Shown: piece after piece, positions 27,054 through 35,382 of the stretch
Layout: each line of letters starts with the position of its first letter
How positions within the stretch are numbered: the first letter of the stretch is position 1
NCBI RefSeq assembly: GCF_003014615.1
Contig: NZ_PYGI01000019.1
Span: forward strand, 37,387 to 101,386
Source: Marinobacterium halophilum
Lineage (GTDB): Bacteria; Pseudomonadota; Gammaproteobacteria; Pseudomonadales; Balneatricaceae
Direction: 5' to 3'
Length of the DNA: 64,000 nt
Notes under the pieces: generated by a model
The model's database searches: none
Told to the model about the DNA's origin: nothing
Seen by the model: the letters and a program-made list of their open reading frames with translations, nothing else
Made by a program: the position numbers and the translations under genes

Positions 27054-28357
27054 AAGCCCGGAAGTCCTGTCGCCAACCAGGGCAACAGCAGGATACAGAC
27101 CAGTACAAAGGCTTCGATCAACAGGAATGGCACTGCGGCCGCATAGATTTGAGGCAAACGAATATGACCGGGTACCACGCCTTGCATCACCATTAGCAAC
27201 AGGCCGAATGGCGGTGTCAGCAGCCCAAGTTCCATGGCGATCAACATCATCACGCCAAGCCAGACCGGATCAATACCCGCAGCCGCTGCCAGCGGCATGA
27301 AGAACGGCAGGGTGATCATCATCATGCTGACCTGGTCGATGACACAGCCCATCACCAGAATGATTGCCAGCATGCCTACCGTCAGCCAAAAGGCAGACAA
27401 CTGATAATCGGTGATCAGCGACAGCAGACCACTGGTTGCACCCGAGAAACTCAGTTGTTGGGAAAAGCCGGTAGAAGCCACCAGCACAAACAGGATAATC
27501 ACTGATACCTTGGCTGTTTCCAGCAACGAGGTCATCAGGTTCTTCAAGGTCAGGGTGCGGTATGCCAGCGTCGCAATCAGGGAAGCCAAAACACCGATAG
27601 CTGCAGACTCGGTCGGGGATGCCCAACCTGCCAACATGCAGCCAACCACTGCAACAAAAATCCCCAACAACGGTACAACATCGCGGAAGAACGGCCACCA
27701 GAGCTGCCAACGACTCAGGTTATCGCTTTCCAGCGCGACCTCTTCAGCCTCTTCCTTGCGTGAACGCACAATCACATATGTCAGAAAGCCTATCGCCATC
27801 AACAAGCCTGGAATGATGCCACCGATCAGCAACCCGCTTATCGATACCCCGGCCAGACTTCCCAGCATCACCGCCAGCGCCGACGGCGGAATCAACATTG
27901 CAATACCACCCACGGCCATGATCGGCCCCATGGCTAGGGTCGGATGATAACCACGCTTGAGCATTTCCGGCAGCATCGCACTGCCCATCATTGCCGTATT
28001 GGCAATCGTCGAGCCGGACAGTGCCGCAAAAGTGGTCCCACCCAGAATCGACACCACCGACAGCCGTCCCGGAATGCCAGTGATCAACCGTTCAATACTG
28101 GCGATCGCCCGGAAGGCCAGACCACTGTGGAACAGCAGCTCACCCATCATCACAAACAGGGGGATAGGCGTCAGCGAGAAACTACTGATGGCACCGACCG
28201 AGTTGCGTACCAACTGAGCCAGACCGGCTTCTCCACCCATGAAAAGCCAGGCACCAAGCAAATTGACACCGAGAAAGGCAAAAGCCACCGGCAAACCGAC
28301 CAGCATCAGGGTAAACAAGGTCCCCAACATGATCAGCAAAGCGTAATACCATTCCAT
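27044..28357 (-). CDS. TRAP transporter large permease (DctM)
   Basis: 437 aa, about 12 membrane helices, with the family blocks G-G-T-T-F-A-A-L-S-G-S-T-I-A-N-T-A (~105) and L-T-P-P-F-G-L-L-L (~385). It forms the sodium-driven transport channel. Its ATG overlaps the dctQ stop by one base (TGATG). Length is standard. Confidence 0.94.
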   Translation of the reverse strand: MEWYYALLIMLGTLFTLMLVGLPVAFAFLGVNLLGAWLFMGGEAGLAQLVRNSVGAISSFSLTPIPLFVMMGELLFHSGLAFRAIASIERLITGIPGRLSVVSILGGTTFAALSGSTIANTAMMGSAMLPEMLKRGYHPTLAMGPIMAVGGIAMLIPPSALAVMLGSLAGVSISGLLIGGIIPGLLMAIGFLTYVIVRSRKEEAEEVALESDNLSRWQLWWPFFRDVVPLLGIFVAVVGCMLAGWASPTESAAIGVLASLIATLAYRTLTLKNLMTSLLETAKVSVIILFVLVASTGFSQQLSFSGATSGLLSLITDYQLSAFWLTVGMLAIILVMGCVIDQVSMMMITLPFFMPLAAAAGIDPVWLGVMMLIAMELGLLTPPFGLLLMVMQGVVPGHIRLPQIYAAAVPFLLIEAFVLVCILLLPWLATGLPGLMT

Positions 28358-28881
28358 CAGAGTCCCTCCTTATCGTCAGACGGACCCAGCGGCAGCAGAC
28401 GGCGGGCGAATTCCAGCGTCATCAGACCGAAGCCAATCAGCATCGGCAGGATCAGCCACCATTCGGGGAAAACCAGTACCTTGAACACCAGACTGCCCTG
28501 CTGTGCTTTATCTAGTGCCACATCAACTGCATACCAAGTCAGCAGCACACAGATCATCAGCCCCGTTGCGCTGATCAGCCGATCAGCCCAAGCACGTAAA
28601 GTTGGCGTCAGGGCCCTCAAGATAATATCGATACGAATATGACCTTCCTGATATAGCAACCAGGGTGCCGCCAGCATCGTGGCCGTCATCAGCAGGTACT
28701 CACAGACCTCAACGGTCCAGGGCATGGAAATAGAAGTCAGGTTACGCAGGAAAATATCGGTGCAAACCAATCCACCCATCAGCGCAAACATCAGGGCAGC
28801 CAACACACCACAGCCGGTCAATAACCGGTGGTAGTAGCCCTTGGTCATGTAGACTCTGGGCTGTTCCAGGACAGTGTCCAT
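28357..28881 (-). CDS. TRAP transporter small permease (DctQ)
   Basis: 174 aa with four hydrophobic helices and the family motif in the second pair (E-V-C-E-Y-L-L-M ... G-H-I-R-I-D). It partners DctM. It lies 44 bp after the thioesterase gene, so it probably belongs to the MarR-controlled unit. Confidence 0.9.
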   Translation of the reverse strand: MDTVLEQPRVYMTKGYYHRLLTGCGVLAALMFALMGGLVCTDIFLRNLTSISMPWTVEVCEYLLMTATMLAAPWLLYQEGHIRIDIILRALTPTLRAWADRLISATGLMICVLLTWYAVDVALDKAQQGSLVFKVLVFPEWWLILPMLIGFGLMTLEFARRLLPLGPSDDKEGL

Positions 28882-28925
28882 CGTAAGTCTCTCTTATTAT
28901 TGTTGGATTACTGGATCAGGATAAA

Positions 28926-29354
28926 TCAGGCCGTTACAGCAGATCCCGTGTTCGTATACTGGAATATTTGCTGTCGGATTTCGGCGGGAATGGGACGTTT
29001 TTTCACCTGCTCTCCTACCGTAGTGAAGCAGAGTACTACTTGGGCCTCGAACACCGGGTTACCCGCCCGGTTTGCACCAATACTTAGGTCTATGGAGCTG
29101 TCTCCAATACGGTTACATACCAATTCCAGTTGAAGTAGATCGGCCTGGCGGCAAGGTGACTGGAAACGGATATTGAGGTTCACGGTCGGGACGCCCGCCC
29201 CAAAGCGCTCCTTCATATGCTGAAACGGAAAGCCCATGTCATCGAACCAGTCTTCTACGGTATCGTTGACGATCTCCAGAAACCGGGGATAAAACACGAT
29301 TCCGGCCGGGTCACAGTGTCTGAAACGGATAAGTTCTTCTCGCATATACCGCAT
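28926..29354 (-). CDS. Acyl-CoA thioesterase of the 4-hydroxybenzoyl-CoA thioesterase (hotdog) family
   Basis: 142 aa from ATG 29354, which has GGAG six bases upstream; ATGs at 29369 and 29366 have none. R-F-R-H-C-D-P-A-G-I-V-F-Y-P-R-F near the N-terminus contains the catalytic Asp of the 4HBT subfamily. It hydrolyses acyl- or aryl-CoA esters. In this cluster it could release arylacetate from the arylacetyl-CoA made by IorAB. Between a MarR gene and a TRAP transporter. Confidence 0.88.
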   Translation of the reverse strand: MRYMREELIRFRHCDPAGIVFYPRFLEIVNDTVEDWFDDMGFPFQHMKERFGAGVPTVNLNIRFQSPCRQADLLQLELVCNRIGDSSIDLSIGANRAGNPVFEAQVVLCFTTVGEQVKKRPIPAEIRQQIFQYTNTGSAVTA

Positions 29355-29370
29355 GTTGGGCTCCATCATG

Positions 29371-29814
29371 CTACTGAATGTTTCTTTTTATTGTTTTGCT
29401 CACTTGCACCAACTGCAGGTGTAGCTGCTCAAGATTTTCTTCACTGATCTCTGCAAGCAGGCCCGAGATCCATTCCTTGTGGCGCCGAGCCATCCGCTCG
29501 AACACCTCCGCACCAGCCTCGGTCAGACTGATGATTTTCACTCGGCGATCTTCAGGCAGCGGCTGGCGCTCAACTAACCCGTCGCGCTCCAAACGGTCTA
29601 CAACTCCGGTGATATTGCCGTTGGACACTTTCATCCATTTGGACAGGGCCGACATCTTTTCGCTGCCGCCGGCATAATGCAGTGCTGCCATCAGGTCGAA
29701 CTGGGGCAGTGTCACTTTGAACTCGCTCACAAATAATGTTCGCAGTTCATGCTCAATCAAAGCGGTATTCGAGAGCATTCGAAACCAGGTTTTAAGTGCC
29801 AGTTCGCTATCCAT
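29371..29814 (-). CDS. MarR-family transcriptional regulator
   Basis: 147 aa from ATG 29814. Winged helix in the middle (L-S-K-W-M-K-V-S-N-G-N-I-T-G-V-V-D-R-L recognition helix, then the wing R-Q-P-L-P-E-D-R-R-V-K). It is closest in style to MarR proteins that respond to aromatic CoA esters (BadR, CouR, HcaR types), which fits the downstream genes, but the effector is not shown by the sequence. A 20-bp palindrome 48 bp upstream is its likely own operator. The thioesterase gene follows almost directly. Confidence 0.88.
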   Translation of the reverse strand: MDSELALKTWFRMLSNTALIEHELRTLFVSEFKVTLPQFDLMAALHYAGGSEKMSALSKWMKVSNGNITGVVDRLERDGLVERQPLPEDRRVKIISLTEAGAEVFERMARRHKEWISGLLAEISEENLEQLHLQLVQVSKTIKRNIQ

Positions 29815-29855
29815 TAACTCGTCATATCCTCGGCAGATCAGTAACAATGATTCAA

Positions 29856-29884
29856 ACACTAATATTTCATACATGAAATATCAA
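29856..29884 (-). promoter_or_regulatory. Promoter with MarR-type palindromic operator
   Basis: ATATTTCAT-AC-ATGAAATAT (29862-29881) is a perfect 9+9 inverted repeat. It fills the spacer between TTGATA (29884-29879) and TAGTGT (29861-29856), 17 bp apart, reading toward marR and the TRAP/ior genes. A protein bound here would block RNA polymerase, the usual MarR arrangement. Confidence 0.65.
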
Positions 29885-30031
29885 GCGTTAAACTATAATC
29901 CGATTAGCCTTCGATTCCCCCGCACATTGCTGAGTGATCAATCGATCTGAATATCAAAATCCCTGCGTACAGCTCAAGGTGAACTCTTTACACTAACCGT
30001 TATTCGTCTTCTGTCACCACAAGGAATGCCC

Positions 30032-30547
30032 ATGCGTACGACTCTGTTTGCATTGATGCTGCTGGCGCTGACCGCCTGTACCGGCCTGCCCGACCGGGTT
30101 GAACCCGTGCAAAACTTCCAGCTCGACCGCTATCTGGGCACCTGGTACGAGATCGCCCGGCTGGACCACTCCTTTGAGCGCGGCCTGAGCCAGGTACAGG
30201 CCGACTACAGCCTGCGCGACGACGGCGGGGTGAAGGTGATCAACCGGGGATATGATGCAAAGAAGGGGGAATGGCGTGAAGCCGAGGGCAAGGCGTACTT
30301 TGTCGACGATGCCGACACTGGCCATCTGAAAGTATCCTTTTTCGGTCCTTTTTACGGCGCGTACGTGATCATGGCGCTGGACCATGACGGCTACCAGTAT
30401 TCACTGGTCAGCGGCCCGGACCGTGACTACCTGTGGATTCTGTCACGTACGCCCACCATGGATACCGAGACGCTGAACAGGCTGATCGATCAGGCCCGAG
30501 AGGCCGGTTATCCGGTGGATGAGTTGATCTTCATGGAACACGAATAA
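30032..30547 (+). CDS. blc: Outer-membrane lipocalin (Blc family lipoprotein)
   Basis: 171 aa from ATG 30032 (AAGGA at proper distance; the ATG six bases earlier overlaps that site). Signal peptide with lipobox L-T-A-C gives a lipid anchor. The lipocalin motif is Y-L-G-T-W-Y-E-I-A-R-L-D-H-S-F-E-R-G, and later Y-S-L-V-S-G-P-D-R-D-Y-L-W-I-L-S-R matches the family. Binds lysophospholipids or fatty acids in known members, often under stress. Single gene convergent with metE. Confidence 0.93.
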   Translation: MRTTLFALMLLALTACTGLPDRVEPVQNFQLDRYLGTWYEIARLDHSFERGLSQVQADYSLRDDGGVKVINRGYDAKKGEWREAEGKAYFVDDADTGHLKVSFFGPFYGAYVIMALDHDGYQYSLVSGPDRDYLWILSRTPTMDTETLNRLIDQAREAGYPVDELIFMEHE

Positions 30548-30565
30548 CACCCCGCCATCAATAGA

Positions 30566-30601
30566 CACGGGGCGCAGACCCTTGATCATCTGCACCCCGT
30601 G
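30566..30601. terminator. Hairpin between blc and convergent metE
   Basis: CACGGGG-c-GCAGA pairs with TCTGC-a-CCCCGTG, a 13-bp stem with one internal mismatch and a 10-nt loop, centred in the 74-bp gap between two converging genes. No U-tract on either strand; it can still act as a shared 3'-end structure. Confidence 0.5.
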
Positions 30602-30621
30602 ACTGATCCTGCCAGTCGCGA

Positions 30622-32955
30622 TCAGGCGGCGGCCGCCTTGTCTTCACGCAGCGCCTTGGCGGCATCGACCATATTCTGCAGTGCCGGAATCACCTCGCTC
30701 CACTGCCGCGTCTTCAGACCGCAATCCGGGTTGACCCACAGACGCTCCGCCGGAATTCGTTCGGCAGCCAGACGCATCAGTTTCACCATCTGCTCCACCG
30801 ACGGAATGTTGGGGCTGTGGATATCGTATACGCCCGGACCGATCTCGTTCGGGTAGCGGAATTCGTCAAACACATCCAGCAGCTCCATATCGGAACGGGA
30901 GGTCTCGATGGTGATCACGTCCGCATCCATGTGCGCGATCGCCTCGATGATGTCGTTGAACTCCGAATAGCACATGTGAGTGTGGATCTGGGTGCCGTCC
31001 GCCACGCCGTTGGCGGTGATGCGGAACGCTTCCACCGCCCAGTTCAGGTACTCCGCCCACTGACCGCGACGCAGCGGCAGGCCTTCGCGCAGCGCCGCTT
31101 CATCGATCTGGATGATGTCGATACCGGCACGTTCCAGATCCTGTACTTCTGCGCGAATCGCCAGCGCTAGCTGGTAACAGCTGACCGAGCGCGGCTGATC
31201 GTCACGCACGAATGACCAGTTCAGAATGGTCACCGGACCGGTCAACATCCCTTTCATCGGCAAATCGGTCAACGACTGAGCATAGCGGGTCCAGTTGACG
31301 GTCATCGCCTGCGGGCGGCTGATATCACCGAACAGGATCGGCGGCTTGACGCAACGCGAGCCATAGGACTGCACCCAACCGAACTGGCTGAACGCATAAC
31401 CGTCGAGCTGTTCACCGAAATACTCCACCATGTCGTTGCGTTCGGCTTCACCGTGTACCAACACGTCCAGCCCCAGGGTTTCCTGCTGCCGCACGGCGAA
31501 TTTGATCTCCTGCTTCATCCGGGTTTCGTAATCGGCAGCCTTCAGCTCGCCCTTCTTGAACGCCAGCCGCGCCTTGCGAATCTCCGGGGTTTGCGGGAAC
31601 GAACCGATGGTCGTGGTCGGGTACAGCGGCAGGTTCAGCTGGTCACGCTGCACTGCCGCCCGCTGTGGATAAGTGCTCTGGCGCTGCCCCAGTCCGGCAT
31701 CAATCGCGGCCACCGCTTTCTGCACCCTGGGGTTATGCACACGCGGCGATGTGCGCCGGCTGTTCAACGCGGCCAGATTTTCGGCCAGTTCAGCCGCCAC
31801 AGAACCGCGTCCTGCATTCAATGCGCTGTGGATAACCCGCAGTTCATCCAGTTTCTGCTCGGCAAAGGCCAGCCAGGAACGGATCTCGGCATCCAGTGCC
31901 TGCTCATTGTTCAGGTCCACCGGCACATGTAACAGAGAGCAGGACGGCGCAATCCACAGCCGCTCACCCAGCTGGCGAGCAACCGGCTCCAGCCAATCCA
32001 GCAACGTACTCAGATCGGTCTTCCAGATGTTGCGACCGTTGACCACACCCAGCGACAGGACCTGATCCGCATTCAGCTGTTCGATCACCGCTGCCACTTC
32101 GTCACCGGCATTGATCGCATCCAGATGCAGACCCGCCACCGGCAGTGAAGCCGCCAGTTCAAGGTTGTCGCGCAGCTGCCCGAAGTAGGTGGTCAGCAGC
32201 AGTTTCACGCCGCTATCAGACAGGGTCGCATAGGCGGTGCGAAACGCCGCCTGCCACTGGGGTTCCAGCTCGGTTACCAGCGCGGGCTCGTCGATCTGTA
32301 CCCACTCGATACCCTTGTCTGCCAGCAGTTTTAACAGTTCGGCATAGACCGGCAACAATTGCGCCAGCAGGCTCAACGGATCGGTTTCATCCTTGGCCTT
32401 GCCGATCAGCAGATAGGTGATCGGACCGACCAGTACCGGCTTGGCATTGTGGCCCTGTGCGCGGGCTTCTTCGATCTGCGCCAACAAGCGGTTCGGGTTC
32501 AGGCTGAAACGGGTCTCGGCGCTGAACTCCGGCACGATGTAGTGATAGTTGGTATCAAACCACTTGGTCATCTCACCGGCATGCACGCAGTTACAGGCGC
32601 TGTCGTTGGCAGAACGGCCACGGGCAACACGGAAATACTGATCCAGTTCGGAACCTTCCAGCCCCTGCACACGGGCAGGCAAATTGCCGAGAGTGAAGCT
32701 CAGGTCCAGCACCTGGTCATACAGGGAAAAGTCACCCACCGGCACCCAATCCAGACCGGCCTGACGCTGCCAGTTCTGCTTACGCAGCTCTGCCGCAGTC
32801 GCCAACAGATCGGCTTCGTTTTGCTCGCCTTTCCAGAAGGCTTCAACGGCAAATTTCAGTTCACGGTGGGCACCGATGCGCGGAAAACCCAGGTTATGCA
32901 GACGACTTTTTGGGGTTGGCTGAAGGCTATTATTGTTGCTTGGCTGAAGGCTCAT
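30622..32955 (-). CDS. metE: Cobalamin-independent methionine synthase
   Basis: 777 aa, start ATG 32955 with GGAGAG upstream. Double-barrel enzyme that moves a methyl group from 5-methyltetrahydropteroyl-triglutamate to homocysteine. The zinc ligands are visible: [10 protein letters not shown] (His, Cys), a Glu further on, and Cys in [10 protein letters not shown]. The N-terminus carries a ~20-residue Ser/Asn/Gln-rich extension before the usual N-L-G-F-P-R-I-G. No B12 riboswitch was seen upstream; the MetR gene lies 1.5 kb away in divergent orientation, so MetR control is likely. Confidence 0.96.
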   Translation of the reverse strand: MSLQPSNNNSLQPTPKSRLHNLGFPRIGAHRELKFAVEAFWKGEQNEADLLATAAELRKQNWQRQAGLDWVPVGDFSLYDQVLDLSFTLGNLPARVQGLEGSELDQYFRVARGRSANDSACNCVHAGEMTKWFDTNYHYIVPEFSAETRFSLNPNRLLAQIEEARAQGHNAKPVLVGPITYLLIGKAKDETDPLSLLAQLLPVYAELLKLLADKGIEWVQIDEPALVTELEPQWQAAFRTAYATLSDSGVKLLLTTYFGQLRDNLELAASLPVAGLHLDAINAGDEVAAVIEQLNADQVLSLGVVNGRNIWKTDLSTLLDWLEPVARQLGERLWIAPSCSLLHVPVDLNNEQALDAEIRSWLAFAEQKLDELRVIHSALNAGRGSVAAELAENLAALNSRRTSPRVHNPRVQKAVAAIDAGLGQRQSTYPQRAAVQRDQLNLPLYPTTTIGSFPQTPEIRKARLAFKKGELKAADYETRMKQEIKFAVRQQETLGLDVLVHGEAERNDMVEYFGEQLDGYAFSQFGWVQSYGSRCVKPPILFGDISRPQAMTVNWTRYAQSLTDLPMKGMLTGPVTILNWSFVRDDQPRSVSCYQLALAIRAEVQDLERAGIDIIQIDEAALREGLPLRRGQWAEYLNWAVEAFRITANGVADGTQIHTHMCYSEFNDIIEAIAHMDADVITIETSRSDMELLDVFDEFRYPNEIGPGVYDIHSPNIPSVEQMVKLMRLAAERIPAERLWVNPDCGLKTRQWSEVIPALQNMVDAAKALREDKAAAA

Positions 32956-33011
32956 GTCTCTCTCCATATTTCAATTCGAGAAAGATGCTAGCCCTTATAA
33001 ATCATGAAAAA

Positions 33012-33038
33012 TAATGGCATTATCTCATAATGCCATTA
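33012..33038. promoter_or_regulatory. Perfect 12-bp inverted repeat upstream of metE
   Basis: TAATGGCATTAT-CTC-ATAATGCCATTA, 57-83 bp before the metE start codon. It is A+T-rich, lacks a U-tract and looks like an operator rather than a terminator. It does not match the MetR consensus TGAA-N5-TTCA. The bound protein is unknown. Confidence 0.5.
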
Positions 33039-33105
33039 AATTTAGTCATGCTTCTAATGCAAAAAATGATTTTGTTCGCTCCAAATAAACACCCTTAACT
33101 TAGTA

Positions 33106-33738
33106 TCAGTGACCACCCATTTCCTGTTCCAGGATCTCGCGTACCTCATCAACAGTTTCTCGGTAGTCGTACACAACCATGTAGAACAGCGCCAGCTTGA
33201 AAATATCCATACCTCTATCATTGGTATGCATGACGTCAACATCTTGGGTCCGCAGGTATTTCACCATATTCGGGCTATTGTATTTAACAGCATAAAACAC
33301 AGGTGTGGAACCTGAAGCATCGGTCTGCTCGAGAGAAGCTCCCGCCTTAACCAGAACTTGAAGACACTCGGGACTTTTCTGTGTCGCGGCTCGGTGAATG
33401 GGCCAGGTTCCATCTTCGGCAGGCTGATGAATCTGAGCACCCTGTTCAATCATGGCTTCAAGCATGTGGGCAGCACAATCGGTACTCAGCAGCTCAAACA
33501 TGGGGGACATCCCCGTGATTGGGTTAATGACGTTGGGATCCTCGCCTGCAGCAAGCAGTTGCCTGAATGTGTCCCAGTCCTTATACGCAAGGGCCTTGCT
33601 CAATGGTGGCAACGCCTGAAGAACAGCCTGATGCGTCTGCTCATTCTTCTTGGTCTCACGCTCGGCACCACACAAAAGTGTCGACACACTAGTCAATAGA
33701 GCACTTACCAGAAGAGCTGATTTAATGTAATTATTCAT
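33106..33738 (-). CDS. Ankyrin-repeat lipoprotein
   Basis: 210 aa. A hydrophobic signal peptide ends in L-L-C-G, a plausible lipobox, so the protein is probably membrane-anchored in the periplasm. Three to four ankyrin repeats follow (~50-190), seen as W-D-T-F-R-Q-L-L-A-A-G-E-D-P-N, A-M-I-E-Q-G-A-Q-I-H, V-L-V-K-A-G-A-S-L-E-Q-T-D and G-S-T-P-V-F-Y-A. Ankyrin proteins bind other proteins; here the partner is unknown. It lies in an insert between metE and metR with lower G+C than the neighbours. Confidence 0.8.
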   Translation of the reverse strand: MNNYIKSALLVSALLTSVSTLLCGAERETKKNEQTHQAVLQALPPLSKALAYKDWDTFRQLLAAGEDPNVINPITGMSPMFELLSTDCAAHMLEAMIEQGAQIHQPAEDGTWPIHRAATQKSPECLQVLVKAGASLEQTDASGSTPVFYAVKYNSPNMVKYLRTQDVDVMHTNDRGMDIFKLALFYMVVYDYRETVDEVREILEQEMGGH

Positions 33739-33742
33739 GTGA

Positions 33743-33841
33743 TCAAAGTTCCTTTATTCTTTGCCACAGACTCTTAAATTCACACTCGTCTTTTTCTGAA
33801 AATTTAACTAGAGCACCAACGTAATCTTTTCTTGAAATCAT
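33743..33841 (-). CDS. Possible small protein, 32 aa
   Basis: An in-frame ATG at 33841, twelve bases after the stop of the upstream small gene, opens a 32-codon frame ending in TGA just before the ankyrin gene. The product is charged and looks helical (K-F-S-E-K-D-E-C-E-F-K-S-L-W-Q). The ribosome site (GAGTG) is weak. It may be a real member of this small cluster or the end of a degraded gene. Confidence 0.3.
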   Translation of the reverse strand: MISRKDYVGALVKFSEKDECEFKSLWQRIKEL

Positions 33842-33852
33842 ATCAGTCACAC

Positions 33853-34182
33853 TCAAATACCAGCCCAAGTCAGTTCCATTTTTATAGGCACATTCTTCGC
33901 GTTCTTCCTAAATATTATACTTAATAAAGCATTAGCCCCCTTTGCATCCAAAAGAGCTATTGCCGGACCAATCATAGCTCCAGATGCTTTAGACAAGGTT
34001 GCTTTCATGAAGGGCCTTCCTGCCTTGGGCTCTCTGGTCAGGATCACACCTTCATGCTGAACCAAGATAGTTATCCCATGCTCAGCTTTAAGATATTCAC
34101 ATGAAAGACGCCCAGGAAAATCTCCAAAAGACTCTTCTATAAACGCCTTTAAGTCATCATCCACACACAAACTAGATGTCAT
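33853..34182 (-). CDS. Hypothetical protein, 109 aa
   Basis: Not recognised. Soluble, no signal peptide; the middle reads as a small alpha/beta domain (A-E-H-G-I-T-I-L-V-Q-H-E-G-V-I-L-T-R) and the C-terminal half is helical and rich in Ala and Lys. Codon use and surrounding A+T content differ from metE and metR, suggesting it came with the inserted block. It may be co-transcribed with the ankyrin lipoprotein gene. Confidence 0.55.
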   Translation of the reverse strand: MTSSLCVDDDLKAFIEESFGDFPGRLSCEYLKAEHGITILVQHEGVILTREPKAGRPFMKATLSKASGAMIGPAIALLDAKGANALLSIIFRKNAKNVPIKMELTWAGI

Positions 34183-34458
34183 AAATCAAATTCCTTTTTT
34201 AATTTATTCCAATTATGTATTATGATACAACGATATATGGTAATTACTTATACGATATCATTAAGTTTAGGTAAACTATTAAAAGCTTCATAACAAATAA
34301 TTATATGATCATAAGTTTATATTTATAATAATATGTCTGTAATTAAATACGATTTAAAACAACTTTTGGTTTATTAGTCGGATATTAAAACTACTGGACC
34401 GTAACAATATAACCGAAACCTACATATAAGACTTTATGGTTACCATGGACAAGATCTC
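34183..34458. other. Strongly A+T-rich gene-free stretch before metR
   Basis: About 275 bp dominated by A and T (roughly three quarters by eye) while metE and metR are G+C-rich. It holds many short TATA-like runs and ATGATCAT-type palindromes but no convincing reading frame. Likely carries the promoters of metR and of the inserted small genes and is a typical H-NS-type silencing target. Part of a horizontally acquired insert. Confidence 0.6.
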
Positions 34459-35382
34459 ATGCTCGAACGTCACCACCTGATGATCCTTCGCACCGTAGAC
34501 CAACAAGGGTCGCTGACCGCCGCAGCCGAGAAACTCTGCCTGACCCAGTCCGCGCTGAGCCACTCGATACGCAAGCTGGAGCAGCAGCTGGGCACGCCCG
34601 TGTGGCAGAAGGAAGGCCGCCGCCTGCGCCTGACCCAGGCCGGCGAATATCTGCTGCAGCTGGCTGAACGGCTGTTGCCCCAGTTTGAACACGCCGAAGA
34701 ACTGATGCAGCAGTTTGCCAGTGGCCAGCGCGGTACCCTGCGCATCGGCATGGAATGCCACCCTTGCTACCAGTGGCTTCTGAAGGTAGTAAATCCTTAC
34801 TTACAGCAATGGCCTAACGTGGATGTGGACGTACGCCAGAAATTCCAGTTTGGCGGTATGGGGGCGCTATATGGCCACGAGATCGACCTGCTGGTAACAC
34901 CAGACCCGCTGCACCGCAGCGGGCTGATCTTCGAGCCGGTGTTCGACTACGAACAAGTGCTGGTGGTCGGCCCCGAACACCCGCTGTACGGGCAGGAACA
35001 GGTCTATCCGCAGCAGTTGACCGACGCAACCCTGATCACCTACCCCGTGGAGCCGGATCGGCTCGATATCTTCAACCGCTTCCTCACCCCGGCCGGTTGC
35101 AGCCCCCGTCGCCACAAACAGATCGAGACCACCGACATCATGCTGCAGATGGTCGCCGCCGGACGCGGTGTCGCGGCACTTCCACGCTGGCTTGTAAGTG
35201 AGTACCAACAACGGCTGCAACTTCACCCGCTGCGACTGGGTAACACCGGAGTGGATAAACAGATCTTCCTTGGCCTGCGTAAAGAGGATATGGATACTGA
35301 CTACCTGAGCGCCTTTGTCGAACTGGCCCGTAGTCATAACACCCTCAATACAACCGGATCTGACCCCGATGCCGCACACTGA
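34459..35382 (+). CDS. metR: MetR, LysR-family regulator of methionine synthesis
   Basis: 307 aa. N-terminal helix-turn-helix (G-S-L-T-A-A-A-E-K-L-C-L-T-Q-S-A-L-S-H, ~14-32). The sensor domain has the MetR-specific block R-I-G-M-E-C-H-P-C-Y-Q-W-L and L-I-T-Y-P-V-E-P-D-R-L-D, closely matching E. coli MetR as I recall it. It activates metE in response to homocysteine. Normally it sits head-to-head with metE; here 1.5 kb of other DNA lies between. The end overlaps the downstream Sir2 start by 14 nt. Confidence 0.9.
   Translation: MLERHHLMILRTVDQQGSLTAAAEKLCLTQSALSHSIRKLEQQLGTPVWQKEGRRLRLTQAGEYLLQLAERLLPQFEHAEELMQQFASGQRGTLRIGMECHPCYQWLLKVVNPYLQQWPNVDVDVRQKFQFGGMGALYGHEIDLLVTPDPLHRSGLIFEPVFDYEQVLVVGPEHPLYGQEQVYPQQLTDATLITYPVEPDRLDIFNRFLTPAGCSPRRHKQIETTDIMLQMVAAGRGVAALPRWLVSEYQQRLQLHPLRLGNTGVDKQIFLGLRKEDMDTDYLSAFVELARSHNTLNTTGSDPDAAH

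Noticed and set aside
30622..33050. Second cobalamin riboswitch upstream of metE
   Set aside because: The metE leader is short and has none of the B12-box elements seen upstream of btuB.
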